Assembly (NCBI GenBank): GCA_904419145.1
Contig: CAJFQQ010000004.1
Location: 1 to 64,000, forward strand
Length of the DNA: 64,000 bases
Reading direction: 5' to 3'
Source: an uncultured Oscillospiraceae bacterium
GTDB lineage: Bacteria > Bacillota > Clostridia > Oscillospirales > Oscillospiraceae
The notes beneath the pieces are model-generated. The model saw nothing but the letters and a program-made list of their open reading frames with translations, had not been told where the DNA came from and did no database searches. Made by a program: the position numbers and the translations under genes. Every line of letters begins with the position of its first letter. Within the stretch, counting starts at the first letter, position 1. Below, in pieces: positions 25,081-32,796 of this stretch.

Positions 25081-25851
25081 ATGGAACAGGACAAGCTCAT
25101 CATCGGCGGACATGAATTTACCTCCCGCTTTATTCTGGGCTCCGGGAAGTACTCCCTGGCTCTGATCGAGGCGGCGGTGCGGGATGCCGGGGCGGAGATC
25201 ATCACCCTGGCCGTCCGCCGGGCCAACACCCAGGAGAAGGAAAATATCCTGGACTACATCCCCAAGGGGGTGACCCTGCTGCCCAACACCTCCGGCGCCC
25301 GGACGGCGGAAGAGGCGGTGCGCATCGCCCGGCTGGCCCGGGAGCTGGGCTGCGGGGATTTCGTCAAAATCGAGATCATGCGGGACTCCAAATACCTCCT
25401 CCCGGACAACCAGGAGACCATCCGGGCCACGGAGACGCTGGCGAAGGAGGGGTTCGTGGTGATGCCCTACATGTACCCGGACCTGAACACAGCCCGGGAT
25501 CTGGTGAACGCCGGCGCGGCGGCGGTGATGCCTCTGGCCTCCCCCATCGGCTCCAACCGTGGCCTCGCCACCAAGGAATTCATCCAGATCCTCATTGACG
25601 AGATCGACCTGCCCATCATCGTGGACGCCGGCATCGGCAAGCCCTCCCAGGCCTGTGAGGCCATGGAGATGGGGGCCGCTGCCATCATGTCCAACACCGC
25701 CCTGGCTACCGCCGGCGACCTGCCGCGGATGGCCTCCGCCTTCCGCCTGGCCATTGAGGCCGGACGCAGCGCCTATCTTGCGGGGCTGGGCCGGGTACTG
25801 ACCCGGGGGGCCTCCGCCTCGGACCCCCTCACCGGATTTTTGCGGGATTAA
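25081..25851 (+). CDS. thiG: Thiazole synthase ThiG
   Basis: This 256-residue TIM-barrel enzyme makes the thiazole phosphate from deoxyxylulose phosphate, dehydroglycine and ThiS thiocarboxylate. Seen: [12 protein letters not shown] at the start, FVKIEIM (Lys of the substrate imine, about residue 100), [18 protein letters not shown] and [19 protein letters not shown]. Length is normal. It follows thiF by 34 bases and precedes thiH by 12 bases. Confidence 0.97.
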   Translation: MEQDKLIIGGHEFTSRFILGSGKYSLALIEAAVRDAGAEIITLAVRRANTQEKENILDYIPKGVTLLPNTSGARTAEEAVRIARLARELGCGDFVKIEIMRDSKYLLPDNQETIRATETLAKEGFVVMPYMYPDLNTARDLVNAGAAAVMPLASPIGSNRGLATKEFIQILIDEIDLPIIVDAGIGKPSQACEAMEMGAAAIMSNTALATAGDLPRMASAFRLAIEAGRSAYLAGLGRVLTRGASASDPLTGFLRD

Positions 25852-25863
25852 GGGGGCGCGGAC

Positions 25864-27117
25864 ATGGAAAACCAGTTTTTTGTGGACTCTGAATTTCTCT
25901 CTCCGGCGGCCCTGGAGAAGAAGCACCGGCTGGAGAACGATCCATCCAGCCGCAAGAGCCACATGGAATACCTCCCCGGCATGGAGCAGGTCCACTCCGA
26001 CATCTGTGAGAAGGTCATGTCCCAGGTGAACGCCTACGACTACACCCGATACACTGCCCGGGACGTGCAGGCGGCCCTGGAACATGAGAGCTGCTCCATC
26101 GAGGACTTCAAGGCCCTCCTCTCCCCGGCGGCGGAGCCCTTTCTGGAGCAGATGGCCCAGCGGGCCCGGCTGGAAACCAGCCGCCACTTCGGCAACACGG
26201 TCTACCTCTTCACCCCGCTGTACATCGCCAACTACTGCGAAAACTACTGCGTCTACTGCGGCTTTAACTGCTACAACCATATCCAGCGGATGAAGCTGAA
26301 CATGGAGCAGATCGAGCACGAGATGCAGGTCATCGCCCATTCCGGCATGGAGGAGATTTTAATTCTCACCGGCGAGAGCCGGTCCATGTCCAGCGTGGAG
26401 TACATCGGCGAGGCCTGCAAGCTGGCCCGGAAGTATTTCCGCATGGTGGGCCTGGAGATCTACCCGGTGAACACCGACGAGTACCGCTACCTCCACCAGT
26501 GCGGGGCGGACTACGTCACCGTATTCCAGGAGACCTACGACACGGACAAGTATGAGACGCTGCACCTCATGGGGCACAAGCGGGTGTGGCCCTATCGGTT
26601 CGACGCCCAGGAGCGGGCCCTCATGGGCGGCATGCGGGGGGTAGCCTTCTCCGCCCTGCTGGGCCTCTCGGACTTCCACAGGGACGCTCTCGCCAGCGCC
26701 CTCCACGTCTATTACCTCCAGCGTAAATACCCCCACGCGGAGATGTCCCTGTCCTGCCCCCGCCTGCGGCCCATCATCAACAACGAGAAGATCAACCCTC
26801 TGGACGTCCACGAGAAGCAGCTGTGCCAGATCCTCTGCGCCTACCGGATCTTCCTCCCCTTTGTTGGAATCACCGTGTCCTCCCGGGAGAGCGCGCAGTT
26901 CCGCAACGGCATCGTAAAGATCTGCGCCACCAAGGTCTCCGCCGGCGTCTCCACAGGCATCGGCGACCACGAGAGCAAGTACACCGGCAAGGACACCGGA
27001 GCGGCCCAGGGGGACGAGCAGTTTGAGATCGACGACAGCCGGAGCCTGGAGAAGATGTATGCGGATATCTCCGGCGAGGGGCTCCAGCCGGTGCTGAACG
27101 ACTACCTGTATGTTTGA
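25864..27117 (+). CDS. thiH: 2-iminoacetate (dehydroglycine) synthase ThiH
   Basis: This 417-residue radical-SAM enzyme splits tyrosine to dehydroglycine and p-cresol without oxygen, feeding ThiG. The radical-SAM CX3CX2C motif is seen in NYCENYCVYCGF (about residues 122-133), and the biotin/thiamin-associated C-terminal domain is present. It is about 40 residues longer than E. coli ThiH, mostly at the N-terminus. Use of ThiH rather than the oxidase ThiO fits an anaerobe. Its 3' end overlaps tenI by 8 bases. Confidence 0.96.
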   Translation: MENQFFVDSEFLSPAALEKKHRLENDPSSRKSHMEYLPGMEQVHSDICEKVMSQVNAYDYTRYTARDVQAALEHESCSIEDFKALLSPAAEPFLEQMAQRARLETSRHFGNTVYLFTPLYIANYCENYCVYCGFNCYNHIQRMKLNMEQIEHEMQVIAHSGMEEILILTGESRSMSSVEYIGEACKLARKYFRMVGLEIYPVNTDEYRYLHQCGADYVTVFQETYDTDKYETLHLMGHKRVWPYRFDAQERALMGGMRGVAFSALLGLSDFHRDALASALHVYYLQRKYPHAEMSLSCPRLRPIINNEKINPLDVHEKQLCQILCAYRIFLPFVGITVSSRESAQFRNGIVKICATKVSAGVSTGIGDHESKYTGKDTGAAQGDEQFEIDDSRSLEKMYADISGEGLQPVLNDYLYV

Positions 27118-27718
27118 ACTTCTGTGTGTAACCAACCGCGGCCTCTGCCGGGGGGATTTCCTGGAGCAGATGGAGCGCCTTGCGGCAGCCCATCCCGCGG
27201 GGATCATCCTCCGGGAGAAGGACCTGCCGCCCCTGGAGTATCGGAAGCTGGCCCAGTCGGTGATGGCCGTCTGCGCCCGCCACGGCGTCCCCTGCATCCT
27301 CCACAGCTTTGTGGAGGTGGCCCGGGACCTGGGACGGGCCTCGGTCCACCTGCCCCTGCCGGTCCTCCGGAGCCTCTCCGAGGCGGAGCGGGCGGCGTTC
27401 CCCATCCTGGGGGCCTCCTGCCACAACGTAGCGGACGCGGTGGAGGCGGAGGCGCTGGGCTGCAACTACATCACCGCCGGCCACGTGTTCGACACCGCCT
27501 GCAAAGCCGGGACGCCGGGCCGGGGCCTGGACTTCCTCCGGGAGGTCTGCGCCAGCGTACTGATCCCGGTGTACGCCATCGGCGGCATCGGGCCGGAGAA
27601 CGTGGCACAAGTGCGGCAGGCCGGGGCAACGGGGGCCTGCGTCATGAGCGGCGCCATGACCTGCGCGGATCCGGAGACCTATTTCACCACCATGAAGGAG
27701 CGAGCCAATGAGATTTGA
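27110..27718 (+). CDS. tenI: TenI-type thiazole tautomerase
   Basis: This 202-residue TIM-barrel protein resembles ThiE but carries TenI features: a single basic motif ILREKDL instead of the full ThiE QLREK phosphate site, then GASCHN (His of the tautomerase site, about residue 108) and TAGHVFDTACKAGTPGRGLDFL. TenI aromatises the ThiG product to the carboxythiazole used by ThiE. Its start lies inside the thiH end and its own end overlaps thiE by 11 bases, so the three are translationally coupled. Confidence 0.9.
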   Translation: MFELLCVTNRGLCRGDFLEQMERLAAAHPAGIILREKDLPPLEYRKLAQSVMAVCARHGVPCILHSFVEVARDLGRASVHLPLPVLRSLSEAERAAFPILGASCHNVADAVEAEALGCNYITAGHVFDTACKAGTPGRGLDFLREVCASVLIPVYAIGGIGPENVAQVRQAGATGACVMSGAMTCADPETYFTTMKERANEI

Positions 27719-28349
27719 TCGGGAAATGCTGCGGCTGTACGCGGTGACAGATCGGGCCTGGGTGGGCCGTCAGACGCTGTCTGAGCAGATCGAGGACGCC
27801 CTCCGGGGCGGCGTCACTCTGGTACAGCTGCGGGAAAAAAACCTGTCCAAAGAGGAATTTGTGGCGGAGGCCAAAGCCGTGCTGGCCCTGTGCCGGCAGT
27901 ACGGCGTCCCTCTCATCATCAACGACCGGCTGGATGTGGCCCTGGAGAGCGGGGCTGACGGCGTCCACGTGGGGATCGAGGACGCCCCCGTTTCGGAGAT
28001 CCGCCGCCAGACCGGGCCGGATTTCATCATCGGCGCCACCGCCAAGACCGTGGCCCAGGCCCAGGCGGCCCAGGCCGCCGGCGCGGACTATCTGGGAGTG
28101 GGGGCGGTGTTCCCCTCCCCCACCAAGCGCAATGCCATCCGCATCACGTCCGACCAACTGCTGGAGATCTGCGGCAGCGTCTCCATTCCCGCCGTGGCCA
28201 TCGGCGGCATCACAGCGGAGAACGCGCCATCCCTCAAAGGCTGCGGCATGGCCGGCATCGCCGTGGTGTCCGCCATCTTCGGCGCATCCGACATCCAGCA
28301 GGCCGCCGCGGGGCTCCGCACCCTGGCGGAGTCCATCACCGCGCCGTGA
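27708..28349 (+). CDS. thiE: Thiamine-phosphate synthase ThiE
   Basis: This 213-residue enzyme joins the pyrimidine pyrophosphate and thiazole phosphate to thiamine phosphate. Complete site: TLVQLREKNLS (Gln, Arg, Lys for pyrophosphate), INDRLDVALESGADGVHVG, GATAKT, GVGAVFPSPTKRNA and IPAVAIGGITAEN. This is the true synthase, unlike the TenI-type protein before it. The stop overlaps the next gene by GTGA. Confidence 0.96.
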   Translation: MRFDREMLRLYAVTDRAWVGRQTLSEQIEDALRGGVTLVQLREKNLSKEEFVAEAKAVLALCRQYGVPLIINDRLDVALESGADGVHVGIEDAPVSEIRRQTGPDFIIGATAKTVAQAQAAQAAGADYLGVGAVFPSPTKRNAIRITSDQLLEICGSVSIPAVAIGGITAENAPSLKGCGMAGIAVVSAIFGASDIQQAAAGLRTLAESITAP

Positions 28350-29008
28350 TCCGGGGGGCGATCTTTGACCTGGACGGTACGCTCCTGGACTCCATGGCCG
28401 TCTGGGCCACCCTGGGGGATCGGTATCTCCGCTCCATCGGCTATGAGCCCCGGGAGCGGCTGGGGGAGACCTTCAAAACCTTTAGCACGGAGCAGGCCGC
28501 CCGGTACTACCGGGAGCACTACAGCGTTCCCCTGTCCGTCCCGGAGATCGTGGCGGGCGTCAACGCCATGATCGACCGCTTCTACCGGGAGGAGGTCCGG
28601 CCCAAGCCGGGTGTGGAGCTATTTCTCCGGCGCCTGCAGTCCATGGGCCTCCGCCTGTGCGTGGCCACCGCCAATGACGGGACGCTGGCCCGGGAGGCGC
28701 TGGAGCGCTGCGGCATGCTGGACTGCTTCACCGCCATCTTCTCCTGCGCGGACCTGGGGCTGGGCGGCAAGGGGGAGCCGGATATCTTCCGCGCCGCCCT
28801 GGCGCACCTGGGCTCGGAAAAGGCGGAGACTGCGGTGTTCGAGGACACCCTCCACGCCGTCCGGACCGCCAAGGCCGACGGCTTCCCGGTGGTAGCCGTC
28901 TACGACCCCTATGAGCCGGAGCAGGAGGCCCTCAGGGCCCTGGCCGACTACTATCTTATCAGCTACGAACACAGCGAGGACTTTTTCACCTTCGCAGCAA
29001 ACAAGTGA
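28346..29008 (+). CDS. HAD family phosphatase inside the thi operon
   Basis: This 220-residue haloacid-dehalogenase-type hydrolase has IFDLDGTLLDSM (nucleophile Asp about residue 9), the second motif VATANDGT, the Lys region GKGEPDIF and the acidic VFEDTLHAV. A helical cap (about 18-85) marks the beta-phosphoglucomutase/phosphatase subfamily. It starts at GTG overlapping the thiE stop. The position suggests a thiamine-pathway substrate; one possibility is removing phosphate from thiamine phosphate so that ThiN can act. That is inference; no sequence feature shows the substrate. Confidence 0.88.
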   Translation: MIRGAIFDLDGTLLDSMAVWATLGDRYLRSIGYEPRERLGETFKTFSTEQAARYYREHYSVPLSVPEIVAGVNAMIDRFYREEVRPKPGVELFLRRLQSMGLRLCVATANDGTLAREALERCGMLDCFTAIFSCADLGLGGKGEPDIFRAALAHLGSEKAETAVFEDTLHAVRTAKADGFPVVAVYDPYEPEQEALRALADYYLISYEHSEDFFTFAANK

Positions 29009-29089
29009 ATCCCAGCGGCAGACCGGGGGCACCACTCTCTGTCGCTATAGAAAAGTTAATGCAAATTCATCAAAAAGGAGCGAAAACAG

Positions 29090-29899
29090 ATGAGAACCGC
29101 ATTATCCATCGCAGGATCGGACTCCTGCGGAGGCGCCGGCATCCAGGCAGACATCAAGGCCATGACCTGTAACGGGGTGTACGCCATGAGCGCCATCACG
29201 GCGCTGACGGCCCAGAACACCACCGGGGTCACGGACGTGCTGGAGGTTCCGCCGGCGTTTCTACAGGAACAGCTGGACGCGGTGTTTACCGACATTTTTC
29301 CCGACGCCGTGAAGATCGGGATGGTGTCCTCCGCGCCGCTCATTGAGGTCATTGCAGAGCGCCTTCGGCACTACGGGGCCAAAAACATCGTGGTGGACCC
29401 GGTGATGGTGGCCACCAGCGGCTCCCGCCTCATGCGCACCGACGCGGTAGACACCCTGGCGGAGCGGCTGCTGCCCATGGCGGCCCTGGTGACTCCCAAC
29501 ATCCCTGAGGGGGAGATCCTGGCCGGGATGCCCATTCACAGTCAAGCGGATATGGAGATCGCGGCCCAAACAATCGGTGACGCCCATGGCTGCGCCGTCC
29601 TGCTCAAGGGCGGGCACAGCCTCAACGACGCCAACGACCTTCTGTATGCCGGCGGCGTCTGCCGCTGGATCGAGGGGGAGCGCATCGACAACCCCAACAC
29701 CCACGGCACCGGCTGTACCCTCTCCAGCGCCATTGCCGCTAATCTTTCCAAGGGCTTTGATCTGGAGGCATCGGTTTCCCGGGCCAAGGCCTATATTTCC
29801 GGGGCGCTGGCAGCCCAGCTGGATCTGGGCAAGGGCAGCGGGCCGCTGCTCCACGCCTTTGACCTGAACAGCCGCTTTGCGGCCGGACCCGATCTGTAA
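29090..29899 (+). CDS. thiD: HMP/HMP-phosphate kinase ThiD
   Basis: This 269-residue ribokinase-fold enzyme phosphorylates hydroxymethylpyrimidine twice. Seen: IAGSDSCGGAGIQADIKAM (substrate pocket), VVDPVMVATSG, TPNIPEGEIL and the anion-hole motif HGTGCTLSSAIAANL. AAGGAG precedes the ATG. It lies 81 bases after the HAD gene and 34 bases before thiC, its substrate supplier. Confidence 0.97.
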   Translation: MRTALSIAGSDSCGGAGIQADIKAMTCNGVYAMSAITALTAQNTTGVTDVLEVPPAFLQEQLDAVFTDIFPDAVKIGMVSSAPLIEVIAERLRHYGAKNIVVDPVMVATSGSRLMRTDAVDTLAERLLPMAALVTPNIPEGEILAGMPIHSQADMEIAAQTIGDAHGCAVLLKGGHSLNDANDLLYAGGVCRWIEGERIDNPNTHGTGCTLSSAIAANLSKGFDLEASVSRAKAYISGALAAQLDLGKGSGPLLHAFDLNSRFAAGPDL

Positions 29900-29933
29900 G
29901 GAATATCCACTTGACGAAAGGAGTTTTACCAAT

Positions 29934-31238
29934 ATGAGAGCGTATGCAACCCAGATGGACGCCGCCAAGCGCGGCATGATCACCCCGGAGATGGAGGCCG
30001 TGGCCCGGAAGGAGTACCGCACACCGGAGGAGATCCGGGACCTGGTGGCAAAGGGGCAGGTAGCCATCTGCGCCAACCGGCTCCACACCTGCCTCAGCCC
30101 CAACGGCGTGGGCTCCATGCTGCGCACCAAGATCAACGTGAACCTGGGCGTATCCCGGGACTGCAAGGACTACGACATTGAGATGCAGAAGGTCATGGCA
30201 GCTGTGAACATGGGGGCCGAGGCCATCATGGACCTGTCCAGCCACGGCAACACCCAGCCCTTCCGCCGGAAGCTCACCAGCGAGTGCCCCGCCATGATCG
30301 GCACCGTGCCGGTCTATGACAGCGTCATCCACTACCAGCGGGATCTGGCCACCCTCAGCGCCAAGGACTTTATTGACGTCATCCGGCTCCACGCCGAGGA
30401 CGGGGTGGATTTCGTCACCCTCCACTGCGGCATCACTCGCAAGACCATCGACCAGATCCGCAAGCACAAGCGGAAAATGAACATCGTCTCCCGGGGCGGC
30501 TCTCTGGTGTTCGCCTGGATGAGCATGACCGGGGAGGAGAACCCCTTCTACGAGTACTTCGACGAGATCCTGGAGATCTGCCGGGAATACGATGTGACCA
30601 TCTCCCTGGGGGATGCCTGCCGCCCCGGCTGCCTGGCCGACGGCAGCGACGTGTGCCAGATCGAGGAGCTGGTGCGCCTGGGCGAGCTCACCAAGCGGGC
30701 CTGGGAGAAGGATGTCCAGGTCATGGTAGAGGGCCCCGGCCACATGCCCATGGACCAGATCGAGGCCAACATGAAGCTCCAGCAGACCATCTGCATGGGG
30801 GCTCCTTTCTACGTGCTGGGCCCCATCGTCACCGACATCGCGCCGGGCTACGACCACATCACCTCCGCCATCGGCGGCGCCATCGCCGCGGCCTCCGGCG
30901 CGGCCTTCCTCTGCTACGTCACCCCCGCCGAGCACCTGGCGCTGCCCAATGTGGACGACGTGAAGCAGGGCATCATCGCCTCCAAGATCGCCGCCCACGC
31001 CGCCGATATCGCCAAGCACATCCCCCACGCCCGGGATCTGGACGACGCCATGGCCGACGCCCGTCGAACCTTTGACTGGGAGAAGCAGTGGGCGTGCTCC
31101 CTGGACCCGGAGACCGCCAGGGCCATCCGGGACAGCCGCGCCCCGGAGCACGAGGACAGCTGCTCCATGTGCGGCAAGTTCTGCGCCGTGCGTAGCATGA
31201 ACAAGGCGCTGGCCGGGGAGTACATCGACATTCTGTGA
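29934..31238 (+). CDS. thiC: Phosphomethylpyrimidine synthase ThiC
   Basis: This 434-residue radical-SAM enzyme turns aminoimidazole ribotide into HMP phosphate. Seen: GVGSMLRTKINVNLG, VEGPGHMPMDQIEANM, GAPFYVLGPIVTDIAPGYDH and the C-terminal Fe-S motif CSMCGKFC, which has CX2CX3C spacing rather than the CX2CX4C of E. coli-type ThiC. The short length and this spacing agree with the form I associate with anaerobes. The ATG follows AAAGGAG. It is last in the operon, with a strong terminator. Confidence 0.96.
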   Translation: MRAYATQMDAAKRGMITPEMEAVARKEYRTPEEIRDLVAKGQVAICANRLHTCLSPNGVGSMLRTKINVNLGVSRDCKDYDIEMQKVMAAVNMGAEAIMDLSSHGNTQPFRRKLTSECPAMIGTVPVYDSVIHYQRDLATLSAKDFIDVIRLHAEDGVDFVTLHCGITRKTIDQIRKHKRKMNIVSRGGSLVFAWMSMTGEENPFYEYFDEILEICREYDVTISLGDACRPGCLADGSDVCQIEELVRLGELTKRAWEKDVQVMVEGPGHMPMDQIEANMKLQQTICMGAPFYVLGPIVTDIAPGYDHITSAIGGAIAAASGAAFLCYVTPAEHLALPNVDDVKQGIIASKIAAHAADIAKHIPHARDLDDAMADARRTFDWEKQWACSLDPETARAIRDSRAPEHEDSCSMCGKFCAVRSMNKALAGEYIDIL

Positions 31239-31259
31239 CCCCCTGATCCGACAAAAAGA

Positions 31260-31293
31260 GTGGACCGGATTTTGCTCCGGTCCACCCTTTTTT
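31260..31293 (+). terminator. Terminator after thiC
   Basis: GTGGACCGGA/TCCGGTCCAC stem, loop of 6, then CC and T6. AAAAA precedes the left arm, so it may also terminate the converging HPr-like gene. Confidence 0.9.
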
Positions 31294-31314
31294 CATTCTG
31301 TACGTGGTCTTTCC

Positions 31315-31566
31315 TTAATGCGTGAGGTACTTCTCCAGTGCGGCAATGGCCTCCTCTTCATCCGGACCGTCCGCCGCAATCGTTACCGTATCTCCGTTTC
31401 GAATGCCTAGGGAGAGCATGCCCAGCAGGCTCTTGGCATTGACCTCTCTGGCACCCTGGCCAATCCACAAGCGGCTGCGAAACCCGGTCGTCTGCTGGAT
31501 AAACCCGGTGGCAGTCCCATAGACCAAGCCTCCCTGGAGGCCGACTGTTACTTCCCTACGGATCAT
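31315..31566 (-). CDS. HPr-like protein lacking the phosphorylatable His
   Basis: This 83-residue protein has an HPr fold. Aligned with B. subtilis HPr without gaps, the active-site loop G-I-H15-A-R17-P becomes G-L-V15-Y-G17-T, so neither His15 nor Arg17 is present and it cannot carry phosphate from Enzyme I. The regulatory region VNAKSLLGMLSLG keeps Lys45-Ser46 in exact register. This is the pattern of Crh (which has Gln15): a non-transport protein phosphorylated on Ser46 by HPr kinase and used with CcpA. The start follows AAAGGAG. It is 106 bases after the pfkB stop and has its own promoter. Confidence 0.85.
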   Translation of the reverse strand: MIRREVTVGLQGGLVYGTATGFIQQTTGFRSRLWIGQGAREVNAKSLLGMLSLGIRNGDTVTIAADGPDEEEAIAALEKYLTH

Positions 31567-31611
31567 TATCCTCACTCCTTTTTTATGAAAGCCACGATGT
31601 GGGCTGTTTCC

Positions 31612-31640
31612 AGTATAGCACAATCTTCCCCGTGAAACAA
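31612..31640 (-). promoter_or_regulatory. Promoter of HPr-like gene
   Basis: On the minus strand TTGTTT, 17 bases, TATACT, 45 bases before the start codon. Confidence 0.6.
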
Positions 31641-31672
31641 TGGAAAATTTCAAGCTCTGAACACCGGGCGGC

Positions 31673-32644
31673 CTACTGCCCATCTGCTTCCCAGCCCAGC
31701 GCTCTCCGAACTGTCTCCTCCGGCACAATGGAGGGGATGCCGCCCCGCCGCTGGGTGGAGAAGCTGGCAGCCGCCGCAGCAAAGGCGCCGATCCGCTCCA
31801 GCTCCGCTTCCTCCAGGTCGCCCGGTTCCTTTCCCAACCGCAGCAGCTGGCTGACCGCGCTGCCGCCAAAGATATCCCCCGCTCCGGTGGTGTCCACCGG
31901 ATGGACCTGCGGGCACGGGATGCGGACTGCGCCATTCCGGTTGGCGAGATAGCAGCCCTCCGCTCCCAGGGTCACCATGGCCAGGCCTACGCCATACGTT
32001 GTCAGCAGCCTCTCCGCCCCCGCCTGAGGACTGCAGCCCCAGAGGAAGTCCACCTCTTCCTCGCTGATCTTCACCACATCCGCCTGAGAGAGGCCCCACA
32101 AGATCTGCTCCCGGGCCGTCTCCGCCTCATGCCAGAGGGGCAGGCGCAGGTTGGGATCAAAGGTGATCCGCTTTCCCCTCTCCCGGGCATAGGCCACTGC
32201 CCGCCGGGTGGCGGTGCGGCTGGGCTCGTCGGTGAGGCTCAGGGTGCCGAAGTGGAACACCCGGGCGGCGTCAATGAGGGTGCGGTCCACCTCCTCCCAG
32301 GTTAAGCAGGTGTCTGCCCCCGGCTTCCTTGCAAAGCTGAAGGAGCGGTCCCCCTCCGGCGAGAGGGTCACAAAGGCCAGGGTGGTGAACACCGAGGGAT
32401 CCATCACGATGCCCGTCGTCTCAATACCTGCCCTCGCCATGGTCTCTCTCAGCAGGTGTCCAAAGGCGTCGTCCCCCACCTTCCCCAGCATGGCGGTACG
32501 GGCGCCATAGGCCGCCAGAGCCGCCAGGAAATTCCCCGGTGCGCCGCCGGGGTTGGCCTCCAATACCGGGTATCCCATCTCATTCTCCCCCCTGGGAGCA
32601 AAGTCGATGAGCAGCTCGCCCATCGCCGTCACATCCAGCTCCAT
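31673..32644 (-). CDS. PfkB family sugar kinase, fructokinase-like
   Basis: This 323-residue ribokinase-fold kinase has GELLIDFAPRG at the start, NPGGAPGNFLAALAAYG and the catalytic signature VDTTGAGDIFGG (about residue 255). The overall pattern is closest to bacterial fructokinases (ScrK type), but a related sugar or nucleoside is possible. AGGAGG precedes the ATG at 32644. A 24-base palindrome lies over the -35 of its promoter, suggesting a dedicated repressor. The downstream gene is the His-less HPr-like protein. No PTS or sugar transporter is adjacent. Confidence 0.88.
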   Translation of the reverse strand: MELDVTAMGELLIDFAPRGENEMGYPVLEANPGGAPGNFLAALAAYGARTAMLGKVGDDAFGHLLRETMARAGIETTGIVMDPSVFTTLAFVTLSPEGDRSFSFARKPGADTCLTWEEVDRTLIDAARVFHFGTLSLTDEPSRTATRRAVAYARERGKRITFDPNLRLPLWHEAETAREQILWGLSQADVVKISEEEVDFLWGCSPQAGAERLLTTYGVGLAMVTLGAEGCYLANRNGAVRIPCPQVHPVDTTGAGDIFGGSAVSQLLRLGKEPGDLEEAELERIGAFAAAAASFSTQRRGGIPSIVPEETVRRALGWEADGQ

Positions 32645-32692
32645 GCTCTGCCTCCTGATACCGCCCCCGCCGGGAGCGTTCTGTTTTGCCAC

Positions 32693-32729
32693 ATTGTACC
32701 ACCCTCCGTCCCGTTTTGCAACGGGACGG
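32693..32729 (-). promoter_or_regulatory. pfkB promoter with 24-base palindromic operator
   Basis: On the minus strand TTGCAA, 17 bases, TACAAT (32693-32721). The perfect palindrome CCGTCCCGTT-TTGC-AACGGGACGG (32706-32729; 10-base arms, 4-base centre) covers the -35. Confidence 0.75.
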
Positions 32730-32743
32730 ATCTGCCGCAAAAA

Positions 32744-32785
32744 GCGCCTCTCCGCCAAAAGGCAGAGAGGCGTTTTTTATTTCCA
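32744..32785 (-). terminator. Terminator after peptide-binding protein gene
   Basis: CGCCTCTCTGCC/GGCGGAGAGGCG stem with loop TTTT on the minus strand, followed by CTTTTTG; A/T runs on both sides. Confidence 0.8.
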
Positions 32786-32796
32786 AGTACGTCTGC

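Noticed and set aside
27110..27718. Second thiamine-phosphate synthase
   Set aside because: It looks like ThiE but has the TenI-type His motif and lacks the full pyrophosphate site, while a complete ThiE follows directly.
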